Positions 1 to 5,072 of a DNA stretch of 12,209 nucleotides are shown here, piece by piece; the stretch's first letter is position 1; each line of letters starts with the position of its first letter. A program made the position numbers and the translations under genes. The stretch is taken from positions 1-12,209 of the forward strand of contig VHBF01000010.1 of NCBI GenBank assembly GCA_016872075.1. The letters run 5' to 3'. The stretch comes from Bacillota bacterium (GTDB taxonomy: Bacteria; Bacillota_I; Bacilli_A; RFN20; CAG-826). Below the pieces are notes generated by a model. It was not told where the DNA came from, searched no databases, and saw nothing but the letters and a program-made list of their open reading frames with translations.

Positions 1-611
1 CCCTCGATCAGATGAATTACCTTAAAAAATATTCGCCGGAAAAAGTTAACTTTAGCGAAGAAGAATTTTTAAGCGCCCAATGGAAAGCCATGGTTGCATC
101 TGTCTTTCTTGAAACCTGGTTATTCTATTCTGGCTTCTATTACCCACTTTATTTCTATGGCCAAGGTAAACTCATGCAAGCTGGAGAAATTATTAACCTG
201 ATTCTTAGAGATGAAGCCATTCACGGACTTTACATTGGGAAAATTTCTCAAGAAATCTTTGCAAAATTTGCGAAACCAAAGCAAGATGAACTCACGATTT
301 GGATGCAAGAATTATTGCAAAAACTATATCAAGAACAAGAAGAACTTTCTGAAAGTGTTTATGATCCAGTTGATTTAACCCACGATGTCAAAGTCTTTGT
401 CCGCTATAACTGCAACAAAGCCTTAATGAATCTTGGCTTTGAACCACAATTTGAACACGAAGAAGTCAATCCAGTTGTGCTTAACGGTCTTAATACTGAA
501 ACCAAAACCATGGATTATTTTTCGATGAAAGGTAACGGCTATCAAAAGATGAAATCCGTTGCCTTAGATGACAATGACTTTAATTTCAACAAGGATAAAA
601 TCAATAAGTAG
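1..611 (+). CDS. nrdF: Ribonucleotide reductase class Ib, small (radical) subunit NrdF, 5'-partial
   Basis: This is the C-terminal ~202 residues of NrdF, the subunit that holds the dimetal-tyrosyl radical cofactor used by NrdE to make deoxyribonucleotides in the cytosol. The frame is open to the window edge (codons from position 3), and the ATG at 12 is internal, so the gene begins upstream. Counting from that ATG, the second half of the metal site is visible: E34 in FLETWLFYSGFY, and E68 and H71 in LRDEAIHGLYIG, which match three of the six metal ligands in NrdF. The first three ligands and the radical tyrosine lie outside the window. The acidic tail (LDDNDFNF) is typical of the NrdE-docking C-terminus. 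The gene leads an nrdF-redoxin-nrdI run with 9-bp and 3-bp gaps; nrdE is probably upstream. The identification is secure. Confidence 0.95.
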   Translation, partial: LDQMNYLKKYSPEKVNFSEEEFLSAQWKAMVASVFLETWLFYSGFYYPLYFYGQGKLMQAGEIINLILRDEAIHGLYIGKISQEIFAKFAKPKQDELTIWMQELLQKLYQEQEELSESVYDPVDLTHDVKVFVRYNCNKALMNLGFEPQFEHEEVNPVVLNGLNTETKTMDYFSMKGNGYQKMKSVALDDNDFNFNKDKINK

Positions 612-620
612 GTTAGAGAT

Positions 621-884
621 ATGGAAAAGGCGATTATTTTAACGAAAGATAACTGTCCCAATTGTCAAAACTTGAAGATGTTTTTAAAAATGGCGCTGCG
701 TGATCAATATAAGGATCATTTAAAAGAAGTACATCAAACCCAGCACGCGGATGAATTTAATCAATTGATAAAACAACACAATATTATGAGTACGCCTGCC
801 TTGATTTATCAGCAAGATGTGATTCGTGGATTTGAACCCCAACCCGTTGTTAATTTTTTAGTTAAACACTTTGGAAAGAAGTAG
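621..884 (+). CDS. NrdH/glutaredoxin-like thiol redox protein
   Basis: This 87-residue thioredoxin-fold protein probably reduces the NrdE/NrdF ribonucleotide reductase. It has the expected beta-strand start (AIILTKDNC), a CPNC active site at C12-C15 and the cis-proline loop STPALIY with P59, followed by a C-terminal helix. Its length fits NrdH and small glutaredoxins. The CPNC motif is not the CVQC/CMQC usual in NrdH, and the stretch between the active site and the cis-Pro is rich in charged and His/Gln residues, so the subfamily is uncertain. It starts 9 bp after nrdF and ends 3 bp before nrdI, so it is almost certainly co-transcribed with them. The ribosome binding site is weak. The NrdH role is inferred mainly from position. 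Confidence 0.8.
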   Translation: MEKAIILTKDNCPNCQNLKMFLKMALRDQYKDHLKEVHQTQHADEFNQLIKQHNIMSTPALIYQQDVIRGFEPQPVVNFLVKHFGKK

Positions 885-887
885 TCC

Positions 888-1256
888 ATGATTGTCATCG
901 TTGTCGATTCGATGACAGGCTTGGGAAAAAAGTTTGCGGATAAATTAGGTTATCCGGTTTTTGATGTTCAACATTATCAACATGATGCTAAATATGAGGT
1001 GTTTTTGATTACGCGTTCGGTTAATTTTGGTGAAATCACGGAACCCACTAAGTTATTTTTGATTGCTTATGCCAAACATGTAATCGGTGTTGCTGTTAGC
1101 GGAAACCGTTCCTGGGGTAAAACATTTGGCGCCGCAGGTGATAAAATACAGTTAGGGTATGGAATACCGTTAATTCTCAAATTTGAGGGTCTGGGTTTTC
1201 CACACGAAGTTAACCAAGTTAAATCATGGTTAGCACAAAGGAGTCAAAGCAAATGA
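888..1256 (+). CDS. nrdI: NrdI, flavodoxin-like activator of class Ib ribonucleotide reductase
   Basis: This 122-residue protein is NrdI, the FMN protein that supplies the oxidant for loading the manganese-tyrosyl radical cofactor of NrdF. The N-terminal strand and phosphate loop are VVDSMTGLGKKF (residues 5-16). The family signature around GVAVSGNRSWGKTFGAAGDKI (67-87) and the closing PLILKFEGLG (94-103) are well kept. In the phosphate loop the usual SxTGN is SMTGLG, with Leu replacing the conserved Asn; the effect is unknown. The length is normal for the family. The gene starts 3 bp after the redoxin gene. Its TGA stop (1254-1256) overlaps the ATG (1253) of the next gene, linking that membrane protein to the nrd operon by translational coupling. 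Confidence 0.93.
   Translation: MIVIVVDSMTGLGKKFADKLGYPVFDVQHYQHDAKYEVFLITRSVNFGEITEPTKLFLIAYAKHVIGVAVSGNRSWGKTFGAAGDKIQLGYGIPLILKFEGLGFPHEVNQVKSWLAQRSQSK
1237..1243 (+). promoter_or_regulatory. Ribosome binding site deciding the start at 1253
   Basis: AAAGGAG lies 9 nt before the ATG at 1253, inside the end of nrdI. The in-frame ATG at 1226 lies upstream of this site and has no good ribosome binding site of its own, so 1253 is the better start. Confidence 0.75.
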
Positions 1257-2062
1257 GATTCTCTTCACAAAATTTTAAGATCATGAATGTTGTTTCGGCT
1301 GTCGCATTCTTCATGGCCCTTGTGCTCAATGGCTTAGCGAATATTTTACCAATAAATGGTCTTGAAACTGGTGTCATCTCTGACACTTATGCGAACTATT
1401 TTGCGCCAATTGGTTTAACGTTTTCCATTTGGGCCGTCATCTATACCTTGCTCGCTATCTATGTTGGATGGCGTTTAAAACATCTAAAAGATGATCAAGA
1501 CACACCCTTTCATCGTCATTTATTTAAACTTGATATTGCGTTTACCATTTCGAGTTTTGCTAACGCTGGGTGGATTCTTGCTTGGCATTATTTACAATTT
1601 CCTTTATCCCTGATGTTGATGCTGATTTTATTCGCCGCTTTAGTCTATATGAATCTAGCGTTTCATGGAGATACCAGCCTAGCCACTATTCCCTTTCGCA
1701 TTTATTTTGGATGGATTACGGTTGCCACGGTCGCGAATGTCACGACGATGATTGTGGCAGATGCCAATCAATATCGTTGGCTTTGGAATGGCGGCGAAGT
1801 CAGTCAACAAATAATGACTAGTGTTATCTTGGTCATTACCATCTTGATTGGGGTTGTGACCATCGTTCGGAAAAAAGATCCCTATTACGGCAGCGTCATT
1901 GTTTGGGCACTTTTTGGCATTTATTTACGTCATACCGTCAATATGCCAGACTTTGGCATAATTGGCGTTTCCAACACTGCTTTATTAGGTGTTGTGGTTG
2001 CGATACTTGCCATCGTTTGGACACTGAGAAAACAATTTTACAAACTTATCAAGAAATCTTGA
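1253..2062 (+). CDS. TspO/MBR-related membrane protein (tryptophan-rich sensory protein type)
   Basis: This 269-residue integral membrane protein has about eight hydrophobic segments. It resembles the long bacterial proteins annotated as tryptophan-rich sensory proteins: a first helix ending in ANILPINGLETGVISDTY (29-46), then FAPIGLTFSIWAVIYTLL (50-67), an aromatic helix SFANAGWILAWHYLQFP (101-117), and RIYFGWITVATVANVTTMI (149-167). The first five helices would match the TspO fold, with three more behind. TspO proteins bind porphyrins and are tied to light, oxygen and stress responses in several bacteria; no such role is proven for this branch. The start is set by AAAGGAG at 1237-1243, and the ATG overlaps the nrdI stop. 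A perfect inverted repeat spans its stop codon. The family call rests on remembered motifs, so it is moderate. Confidence 0.6.
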   Translation: MRFSSQNFKIMNVVSAVAFFMALVLNGLANILPINGLETGVISDTYANYFAPIGLTFSIWAVIYTLLAIYVGWRLKHLKDDQDTPFHRHLFKLDIAFTISSFANAGWILAWHYLQFPLSLMLMLILFAALVYMNLAFHGDTSLATIPFRIYFGWITVATVANVTTMIVADANQYRWLWNGGEVSQQIMTSVILVITILIGVVTIVRKKDPYYGSVIVWALFGIYLRHTVNMPDFGIIGVSNTALLGVVVAILAIVWTLRKQFYKLIKKS

Positions 2063-2066
2063 TAAG
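2045..2066. repeat. Perfect 10-bp inverted repeat across a gene end
   Basis: CTTATCAAGA (2045-2054) and TCTTGATAAG (2057-2066) are exact reverse complements separated by AA; as RNA this gives an 8-9 bp stem with a 4-6 nt loop. It covers the TGA stop (2060-2062) of the TspO-related gene and lies 8 bp before the next ATG. No T-tract follows on the + strand, so it is not a plain terminator. It could stabilise mRNA, modulate coupling or bind a protein. Confidence 0.6.
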
Positions 2067-2074
2067 ATAAACCC

Positions 2075-2644
2075 ATGGCGCAATCACCAGTAAAAAACCC
2101 CAATGCCAATTTACCACCGTTAGTGGTGTTAGGTTCTTTTCTCACAGAAAAGAAACGGGAGTTTGTTTCGAAAAAATTATTTGAATTTGGTTTGGTCAGA
2201 AAAGAATATTTTGATCGCAAACTAGAACATCAAAAAAAGGACTTCACGTTAAAGAAGTTCCTTGGTAAGCGTTATCGTTATACGCCTGCACCCATGACCG
2301 ATGCTGAAGTAGACCAAATCTTTACGTTAATTCAAACCTTAATGTCGATGTCTGTCAAAACCAATCAAGACTCGCCTAACAAATTCAATTTCCAAGCCGT
2401 TGAAAAACCATTACAAAAATCGACTGCTCTACCGTTTAGTTTGTTGGGAATCTTATTAGTGATAATTGGCCTCGTTGGGCTCGGTGGTGGTGCTTATGCC
2501 GCATACTTGGTTTATAGTAATGCCGGTCCACTTGCATTAGAACTTGCCGCGGTGATTGGGGCAACCAGTTTATTTTTTGCATTATCTTTGATTACCCTTG
2601 CTCGCATTTTACGAATTGTGCGTGCGTTAAAATCCTCCCGTTAA
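2075..2644 (+). CDS. Hypothetical membrane protein with basic N-terminal domain and two C-terminal helices
   Basis: I do not recognise this 189-residue protein. Residues 1-115 are hydrophilic and rich in Lys/Arg (EKKREFVSKKLFEFG, then FTLKKFLGKRYRY), including a probable short helical region MTDAEVDQIFTLIQTLM (74-90). Two strongly hydrophobic stretches follow, about 119-147 (with a GLGGGAYAAY glycine cluster) and 152-179, and the chain ends in a basic tail (RIVRALKSSR). This suggests a cytoplasmic N-terminal domain held to the membrane by a helical hairpin. It starts 12 bp after the TspO-related gene without a clear ribosome binding site, probably in the same transcript. A terminator-like hairpin follows it. 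No function can be assigned. Confidence 0.7.
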   Translation: MAQSPVKNPNANLPPLVVLGSFLTEKKREFVSKKLFEFGLVRKEYFDRKLEHQKKDFTLKKFLGKRYRYTPAPMTDAEVDQIFTLIQTLMSMSVKTNQDSPNKFNFQAVEKPLQKSTALPFSLLGILLVIIGLVGLGGGAYAAYLVYSNAGPLALELAAVIGATSLFFALSLITLARILRIVRALKSSR

Positions 2645-2654
2645 TTAAACCCGT

Positions 2655-2660
2655 TATAAT
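2655..2660 (+). promoter_or_regulatory. Candidate -10 box for the DUF2177 gene
   Basis: A consensus TATAAT lies 20 bp before the ATG at 2681. No convincing -35 box is seen at 16-18 bp. Transcription would begin near 2667, giving a leader of about 14 nt that still holds the AGAGG ribosome binding site (2669-2673) but lacks the outer half of the hairpin's left arm. Confidence 0.5.
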
Positions 2661-2661
2661 G

Positions 2662-2691
2662 AATCCATAGAGGTAAATCTATGGATTTTTT
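2662..2691 (+). terminator. Terminator-like hairpin overlapping the start of the DUF2177 gene
   Basis: AATCCATAGA (2662-2671) pairs perfectly with TCTATGGATT (2678-2687) around the loop GGTAAA, and the right arm merges into a run of six T (2686-2691). It lies 18 bp after the stop of the preceding gene and would serve as its terminator. Unusually, the AGAGG ribosome binding site and the ATG (2681-2683) of the next gene are within the loop and right arm. The stem is AT-rich, so termination may be only partial. Confidence 0.5.
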
Positions 2692-3070
2692 CTTTCAAGT
2701 CTTGCTCACTTTTGTTGTGTTTACGCTCGTTGATTTATTTTGGTTAGTGAAAGTTGCACCTAAACTTTATCGCAAGCATATTGGCCATCTCATGGCGGAT
2801 AAAGTCAATCGGATTGGAGCTTTACTATTTTATGTTGTCTTCATCGTTGGCCTTGTCTTATTTGTCATTTACCCTCATCAAGACCATCTTTTACTCGGAA
2901 TCTTGTATGGAGGTGCGTTTGGTTTAGTCACGTATGCAACGTATGATTTAACGAATCTTGCAACATTAAAAGCTTGGCCAGTGACCATCACCATCATCGA
3001 CTTAGTTTGGGGCACCTTTGTCACTGCCGCTACATCGGGCCTTGTGATCTTATTTTTGGGATGGCTATAA
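2681..3070 (+). CDS. DUF2177 family membrane protein
   Basis: This 129-residue protein matches DUF2177, a family of small four-helix membrane proteins of unknown function. Visible signatures are LVDLFWLVKVAPKLYRKHIGHLMADK in the N-terminal third (17-41), the hallmark YATYDLTNLATLK (85-97) and IDLVWGTFVTA (106-116). Length is normal. The start is fixed by AGAGG at 2669-2673 and by the family's usual N-terminus. The neighbouring DUF1295 gene begins 4 bp after the stop. In many Proteobacteria these two families sit together with a cyclopropane fatty acid synthase-like gene in ChrR/sigma-E photo-oxidative stress loci, which hints at a membrane-lipid or redox stress role here. The initiation region lies in a terminator-like hairpin. 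Confidence 0.9.
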   Translation: MDFFFQVLLTFVVFTLVDLFWLVKVAPKLYRKHIGHLMADKVNRIGALLFYVVFIVGLVLFVIYPHQDHLLLGILYGGAFGLVTYATYDLTNLATLKAWPVTITIIDLVWGTFVTAATSGLVILFLGWL

Positions 3071-3074
3071 AGAT

Positions 3075-3905
3075 ATGGCTTTAACTTTATCCACCACGGG
3101 TCTATTAATTTCCATTGCAGTGATCTTCATTCATTTTCTTAATTATTTTTGGATTGCAGTGAGACAAAATAATTTTGGCATCATTGATATTGGGTGGGGC
3201 CAAGGATTTGTGTTGGTCGCTTGGATGGTGATGTTAACACGAACCTTCATATTAGGAATCAATCCTAATTTCATCGGTTTTATCACCTTGTTATTAACGA
3301 CAATTTGGGGGTTAAGACTCTCGAGTCATATTCATCAACGCAATCGCGGTAAACCGGAAGATAAACGTTACGTCGCCATGCGTGCGAAGATTCAACCTCC
3401 TTATGTTCTGCTTAAAAGTTTTGTGAGAATCTTTCTCATTCAAGCCTTATTCATGTTGGTGATTTCCATTGTCTTGATTACCAATATCATGTCTACATTT
3501 ACCTTCCCAATTGCACCCTTAACATATGTCTGCCTTGGATTAGGCATCTTAGTGTGGGTGATTGGATTTTTCTTTCAAGCGGTTGGCGATCAACAACTGG
3601 TAAACTTTATCAAAGATCCAAATCATAAAGGGCAATTAATCACCACTGGTTTATGGCGATATACGCGTCATCCTAATTATTTTGGCGAAGTAATGATGTG
3701 GTGGGGTATTGCCATCTTAGGTTTTGCGAATGGTGATGGAATCCTTTATCCGCTTATTGCAGTGATTTCACCAATGGTGGTCACTTGGTTGTTACGGTTT
3801 GTTTCCGGCGTCCCGCTCCTCGAAAAACATATGAAAACGAAGCCGGGATTCGCGACTTATGAAAAAACCACGAACATTTTCTTTCCGTGGTTTCCTAAAC
3901 GTTAA
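3075..3905 (+). CDS. DUF1295 family membrane protein (isoprenylcysteine methyltransferase / steroid reductase-like fold)
   Basis: This 276-residue polytopic protein belongs to DUF1295, related to integral membrane methyltransferases (ICMT type) and 5-alpha steroid reductases. Evidence is the C-terminal catalytic-type core: TGLWRYTRHPNYFGEVMMWWG (191-211), SPMVVTWLLRFVSGVPLLE (232-250) and YEKTTNIFFPWFP (262-274). The N-terminal part has NNFGIIDIGWGQGF (32-45) and about four further helices. The RHPNYFGE segment is where related enzymes bind cofactor, so an enzymatic role on a lipid or isoprenoid is plausible, but the substrate is unknown. It follows the DUF2177 gene by 4 bp without a strong ribosome binding site, so coupled translation is likely. 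Its 3' end holds a hairpin that can act as a terminator for the converging operon. Confidence 0.92.
   Translation: MALTLSTTGLLISIAVIFIHFLNYFWIAVRQNNFGIIDIGWGQGFVLVAWMVMLTRTFILGINPNFIGFITLLLTTIWGLRLSSHIHQRNRGKPEDKRYVAMRAKIQPPYVLLKSFVRIFLIQALFMLVISIVLITNIMSTFTFPIAPLTYVCLGLGILVWVIGFFFQAVGDQQLVNFIKDPNHKGQLITTGLWRYTRHPNYFGEVMMWWGIAILGFANGDGILYPLIAVISPMVVTWLLRFVSGVPLLEKHMKTKPGFATYEKTTNIFFPWFPKR
3862..3893 (-). terminator. Possible terminator of the minus-strand operon, inside the DUF1295 gene
   Basis: Read on the minus strand, AAACCACG (3893-3886) pairs with CGTGGTTT (3872-3865) across a 13-nt loop and runs into further T residues (to 3862). It lies 25-56 bp beyond the stop of the minus-strand cytochrome-like gene. 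The long loop lowers confidence, and the pairing may be incidental to coding sequence. Confidence 0.4.
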
Positions 3906-3917
3906 GCAAAACTAAAA

Positions 3918-4349
3918 TTAACCACCAATCCCTAACTCAGGAATAAAGGTCGAGTTGTAAATGATGTGCAGCACGATCAATAATACTAACACCGGTGGAA
4001 TGATGGAATGAATGGTGTTTAGTAATTTCAAATTGCCTTTTTTGTTTTCTTGTAAATATCCTGTGACGCCTTGTATGACTAATAAACCCACCATTGTACC
4101 ACCTGTTAAACTGGGCGCACCGGTAATGGAAAATTGCAACGCTGCATGGAATAACGCGGTTAATAACGCCCCAATCCCAAAGTAGCGATGGTATTTTTGT
4201 AAAGCCAGCAAAAGCCTTAAGTCCCAAGAGGTTTTGATTTCTTTTTTCTTATTACGAATTAACACCTTCTCAAGAAAAATTTTGACCCCTTTTCTTGTTG
4301 AACTCATCACGATAAAGAAGACGGCTAAGAATCCTAAAAATGCACCCAT
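3918..4349 (-). CDS. Small four-helix membrane protein with two His-X13-His pairs, putative dihaem cytochrome b
   Basis: This 143-residue protein has about four hydrophobic helices (roughly 1-16, 54-76, 84-101, 112-134). Two of them carry histidines with identical spacing: H54 and H68 (KYHRYFG...LFHAAL) and H114 and H128 (TIHSII...VLHII). With one helix between them, these two run in the same direction, so H54/H114 and H68/H128 could each clamp one haem, as in transmembrane cytochrome b and the ferric reductase/NADPH oxidase core. No flavin or NAD domain is attached, so an electron partner would be separate. It follows the esterase gene by 12 bp with AAAGGAG overlapping that gene's stop, so the two form an operon. 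Haem binding is inferred from spacing alone. Confidence 0.6.
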   Translation of the reverse strand: MGAFLGFLAVFFIVMSSTRKGVKIFLEKVLIRNKKKEIKTSWDLRLLLALQKYHRYFGIGALLTALFHAALQFSITGAPSLTGGTMVGLLVIQGVTGYLQENKKGNLKLLNTIHSIIPPVLVLLIVLHIIYNSTFIPELGIGG

Positions 4350-4356
4350 ATTAATT

Positions 4357-4363
4357 CTCCTTT
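4357..4363 (-). promoter_or_regulatory. Ribosome binding site of the cytochrome-like gene
   Basis: On the minus strand AAAGGAG overlaps the TAA stop of the esterase gene (4364-4362) and sits 7 nt before the ATG at 4349, tying the two genes into one operon. Confidence 0.75.
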
Positions 4364-4991
4364 AATTTAAATGCTTCGTGTGATCAACTAATGATTGTTG
4401 ATACCATTTGATAATAACTTGGATTTCCTCACTCGACAACTTATGACCAAACTTAAACCAACTTAAGGATACATTCGCCCCGTGTCTATTCAAGGCTTCT
4501 TTTAGCGCTTTTGTACTTTCCAAGGGTACAATCGGGTCGTTGTTTCCAGCGGTAATCAGTATCGAGGTATTTTTTAATTCTGGAATTTGATCATCTTTTC
4601 TCGGCAGCATCGGGTGCATAAGAATCGCCCCTCTTAAGCTATATGGAATTTGCATCAACATGTTTGCAGCAATGTTGGCCCCATTGGAATAACCGACCGC
4701 AATAACATCCCCTCGATCAAAATCATAAGTTCTACTAGCTTGGTCAATAAAATCATGAAGTTGACTCGTGCGATACATTAAATCTTGTTCATCAAACACA
4801 CCGGGTGCTAAACGCCGAAAGAACCGTGGCATGCCATTTTCAATGACTTCGCCCCTCACCGTTAACAAGTTGGCTTCTTGGTCAATCATTTTTCCAACAG
4901 GAATTAAATCTTTTTCATCACCACCCGTCCCATGAAGTAACAGTAAAGTAGGACGGTTTGGATTGGTGCCTTTGATAAATTTATGAATCAT
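4362..4991 (-). CDS. mhqD: MhqD-like serine carboxylesterase (alpha/beta hydrolase)
   Basis: This 209-residue cytosolic alpha/beta hydrolase closely resembles the MhqD/YpfH-type carboxylesterases linked in Bacillus to hydroquinone and electrophile resistance. From the chosen start, the oxyanion loop is LLLLHGTGGDEKDL (16-29), the family segment MPRFFRRLAPGVFDEQDL follows (54-71), and the triad is S102 in GYSNG, D152 in GNNDPIVP and H183 in FGHKLS. ATG 4991 is preferred over the in-frame ATG at 5012, because the latter overlaps a minus-strand TATAAT, while 4991 has AGGA 9 nt upstream and gives the usual family N-terminus. It is divergent from the heliorhodopsin gene across a short shared promoter region. 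The true substrate is unknown. Confidence 0.88.
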   Translation of the reverse strand: MIHKFIKGTNPNRPTLLLLHGTGGDEKDLIPVGKMIDQEANLLTVRGEVIENGMPRFFRRLAPGVFDEQDLMYRTSQLHDFIDQASRTYDFDRGDVIAVGYSNGANIAANMLMQIPYSLRGAILMHPMLPRKDDQIPELKNTSILITAGNNDPIVPLESTKALKEALNRHGANVSLSWFKFGHKLSSEEIQVIIKWYQQSLVDHTKHLN

Positions 4992-5010
4992 GCTTAAGCA
5001 TCCTAGGAAC

Positions 5011-5016
5011 ATTATA
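5011..5016 (-). promoter_or_regulatory. Candidate -10 box of the esterase-cytochrome operon
   Basis: A minus-strand TATAAT lies 19 bp before the ATG at 4991, so transcription would start near 5004 with a leader of about 13 nt containing AGGA. No clear -35 box is seen. Confidence 0.5.
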
Positions 5017-5028
5017 AAAGGATTCGCG

Positions 5029-5034
5029 TATAAT
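5029..5034 (+). promoter_or_regulatory. Candidate -10 box of the heliorhodopsin gene
   Basis: TATAAT at 38 bp before the ATG at 5073 would start transcription near 5041 and give a ~32-nt leader with a strong ribosome binding site. No consensus -35 is visible. The divergent esterase -10 box is only 12 bp away, so the two promoters overlap physically and may compete or share a regulator. Confidence 0.55.
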
Positions 5035-5053
5035 AGAGATGATAATACTTAGT

Positions 5054-5061
5054 AAAAGGAG
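5054..5061 (+). promoter_or_regulatory. Ribosome binding site of the heliorhodopsin gene
   Basis: AAAAGGAG ends 11 nt before the ATG at 5073, among the best matches in the window, suggesting good expression. Confidence 0.75.
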
Positions 5062-5072
5062 AAACACAAAGT

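Noticed and set aside
12..14. ATG at 12 as the nrdF start
   Set aside because: The frame is open upstream to the window edge and the protein from 12 lacks half the metal ligands; the gene is cut by the window.
1226..1252. Longer N-terminus of the TspO-related protein from ATG 1226
   Set aside because: AAAGGAG lies between it and ATG 1253 at ideal spacing for 1253; the added residues read through the ribosome binding site.
1570..1821. Cys/His/Trp-rich reading frame inside the TspO-related gene
   Set aside because: It lies wholly in another frame of a convincing membrane-protein gene and has no start signals.
3937..4227. His-rich minus-strand frame overlapping the cytochrome-like gene
   Set aside because: It is the shifted frame of that gene; the helix and His-X13-His pattern and the AAAGGAG site support the other frame.
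4992..5012. Longer esterase from ATG 5012
   Set aside because: That ATG overlaps the minus-strand TATAAT, and the family N-terminus begins at 4991.
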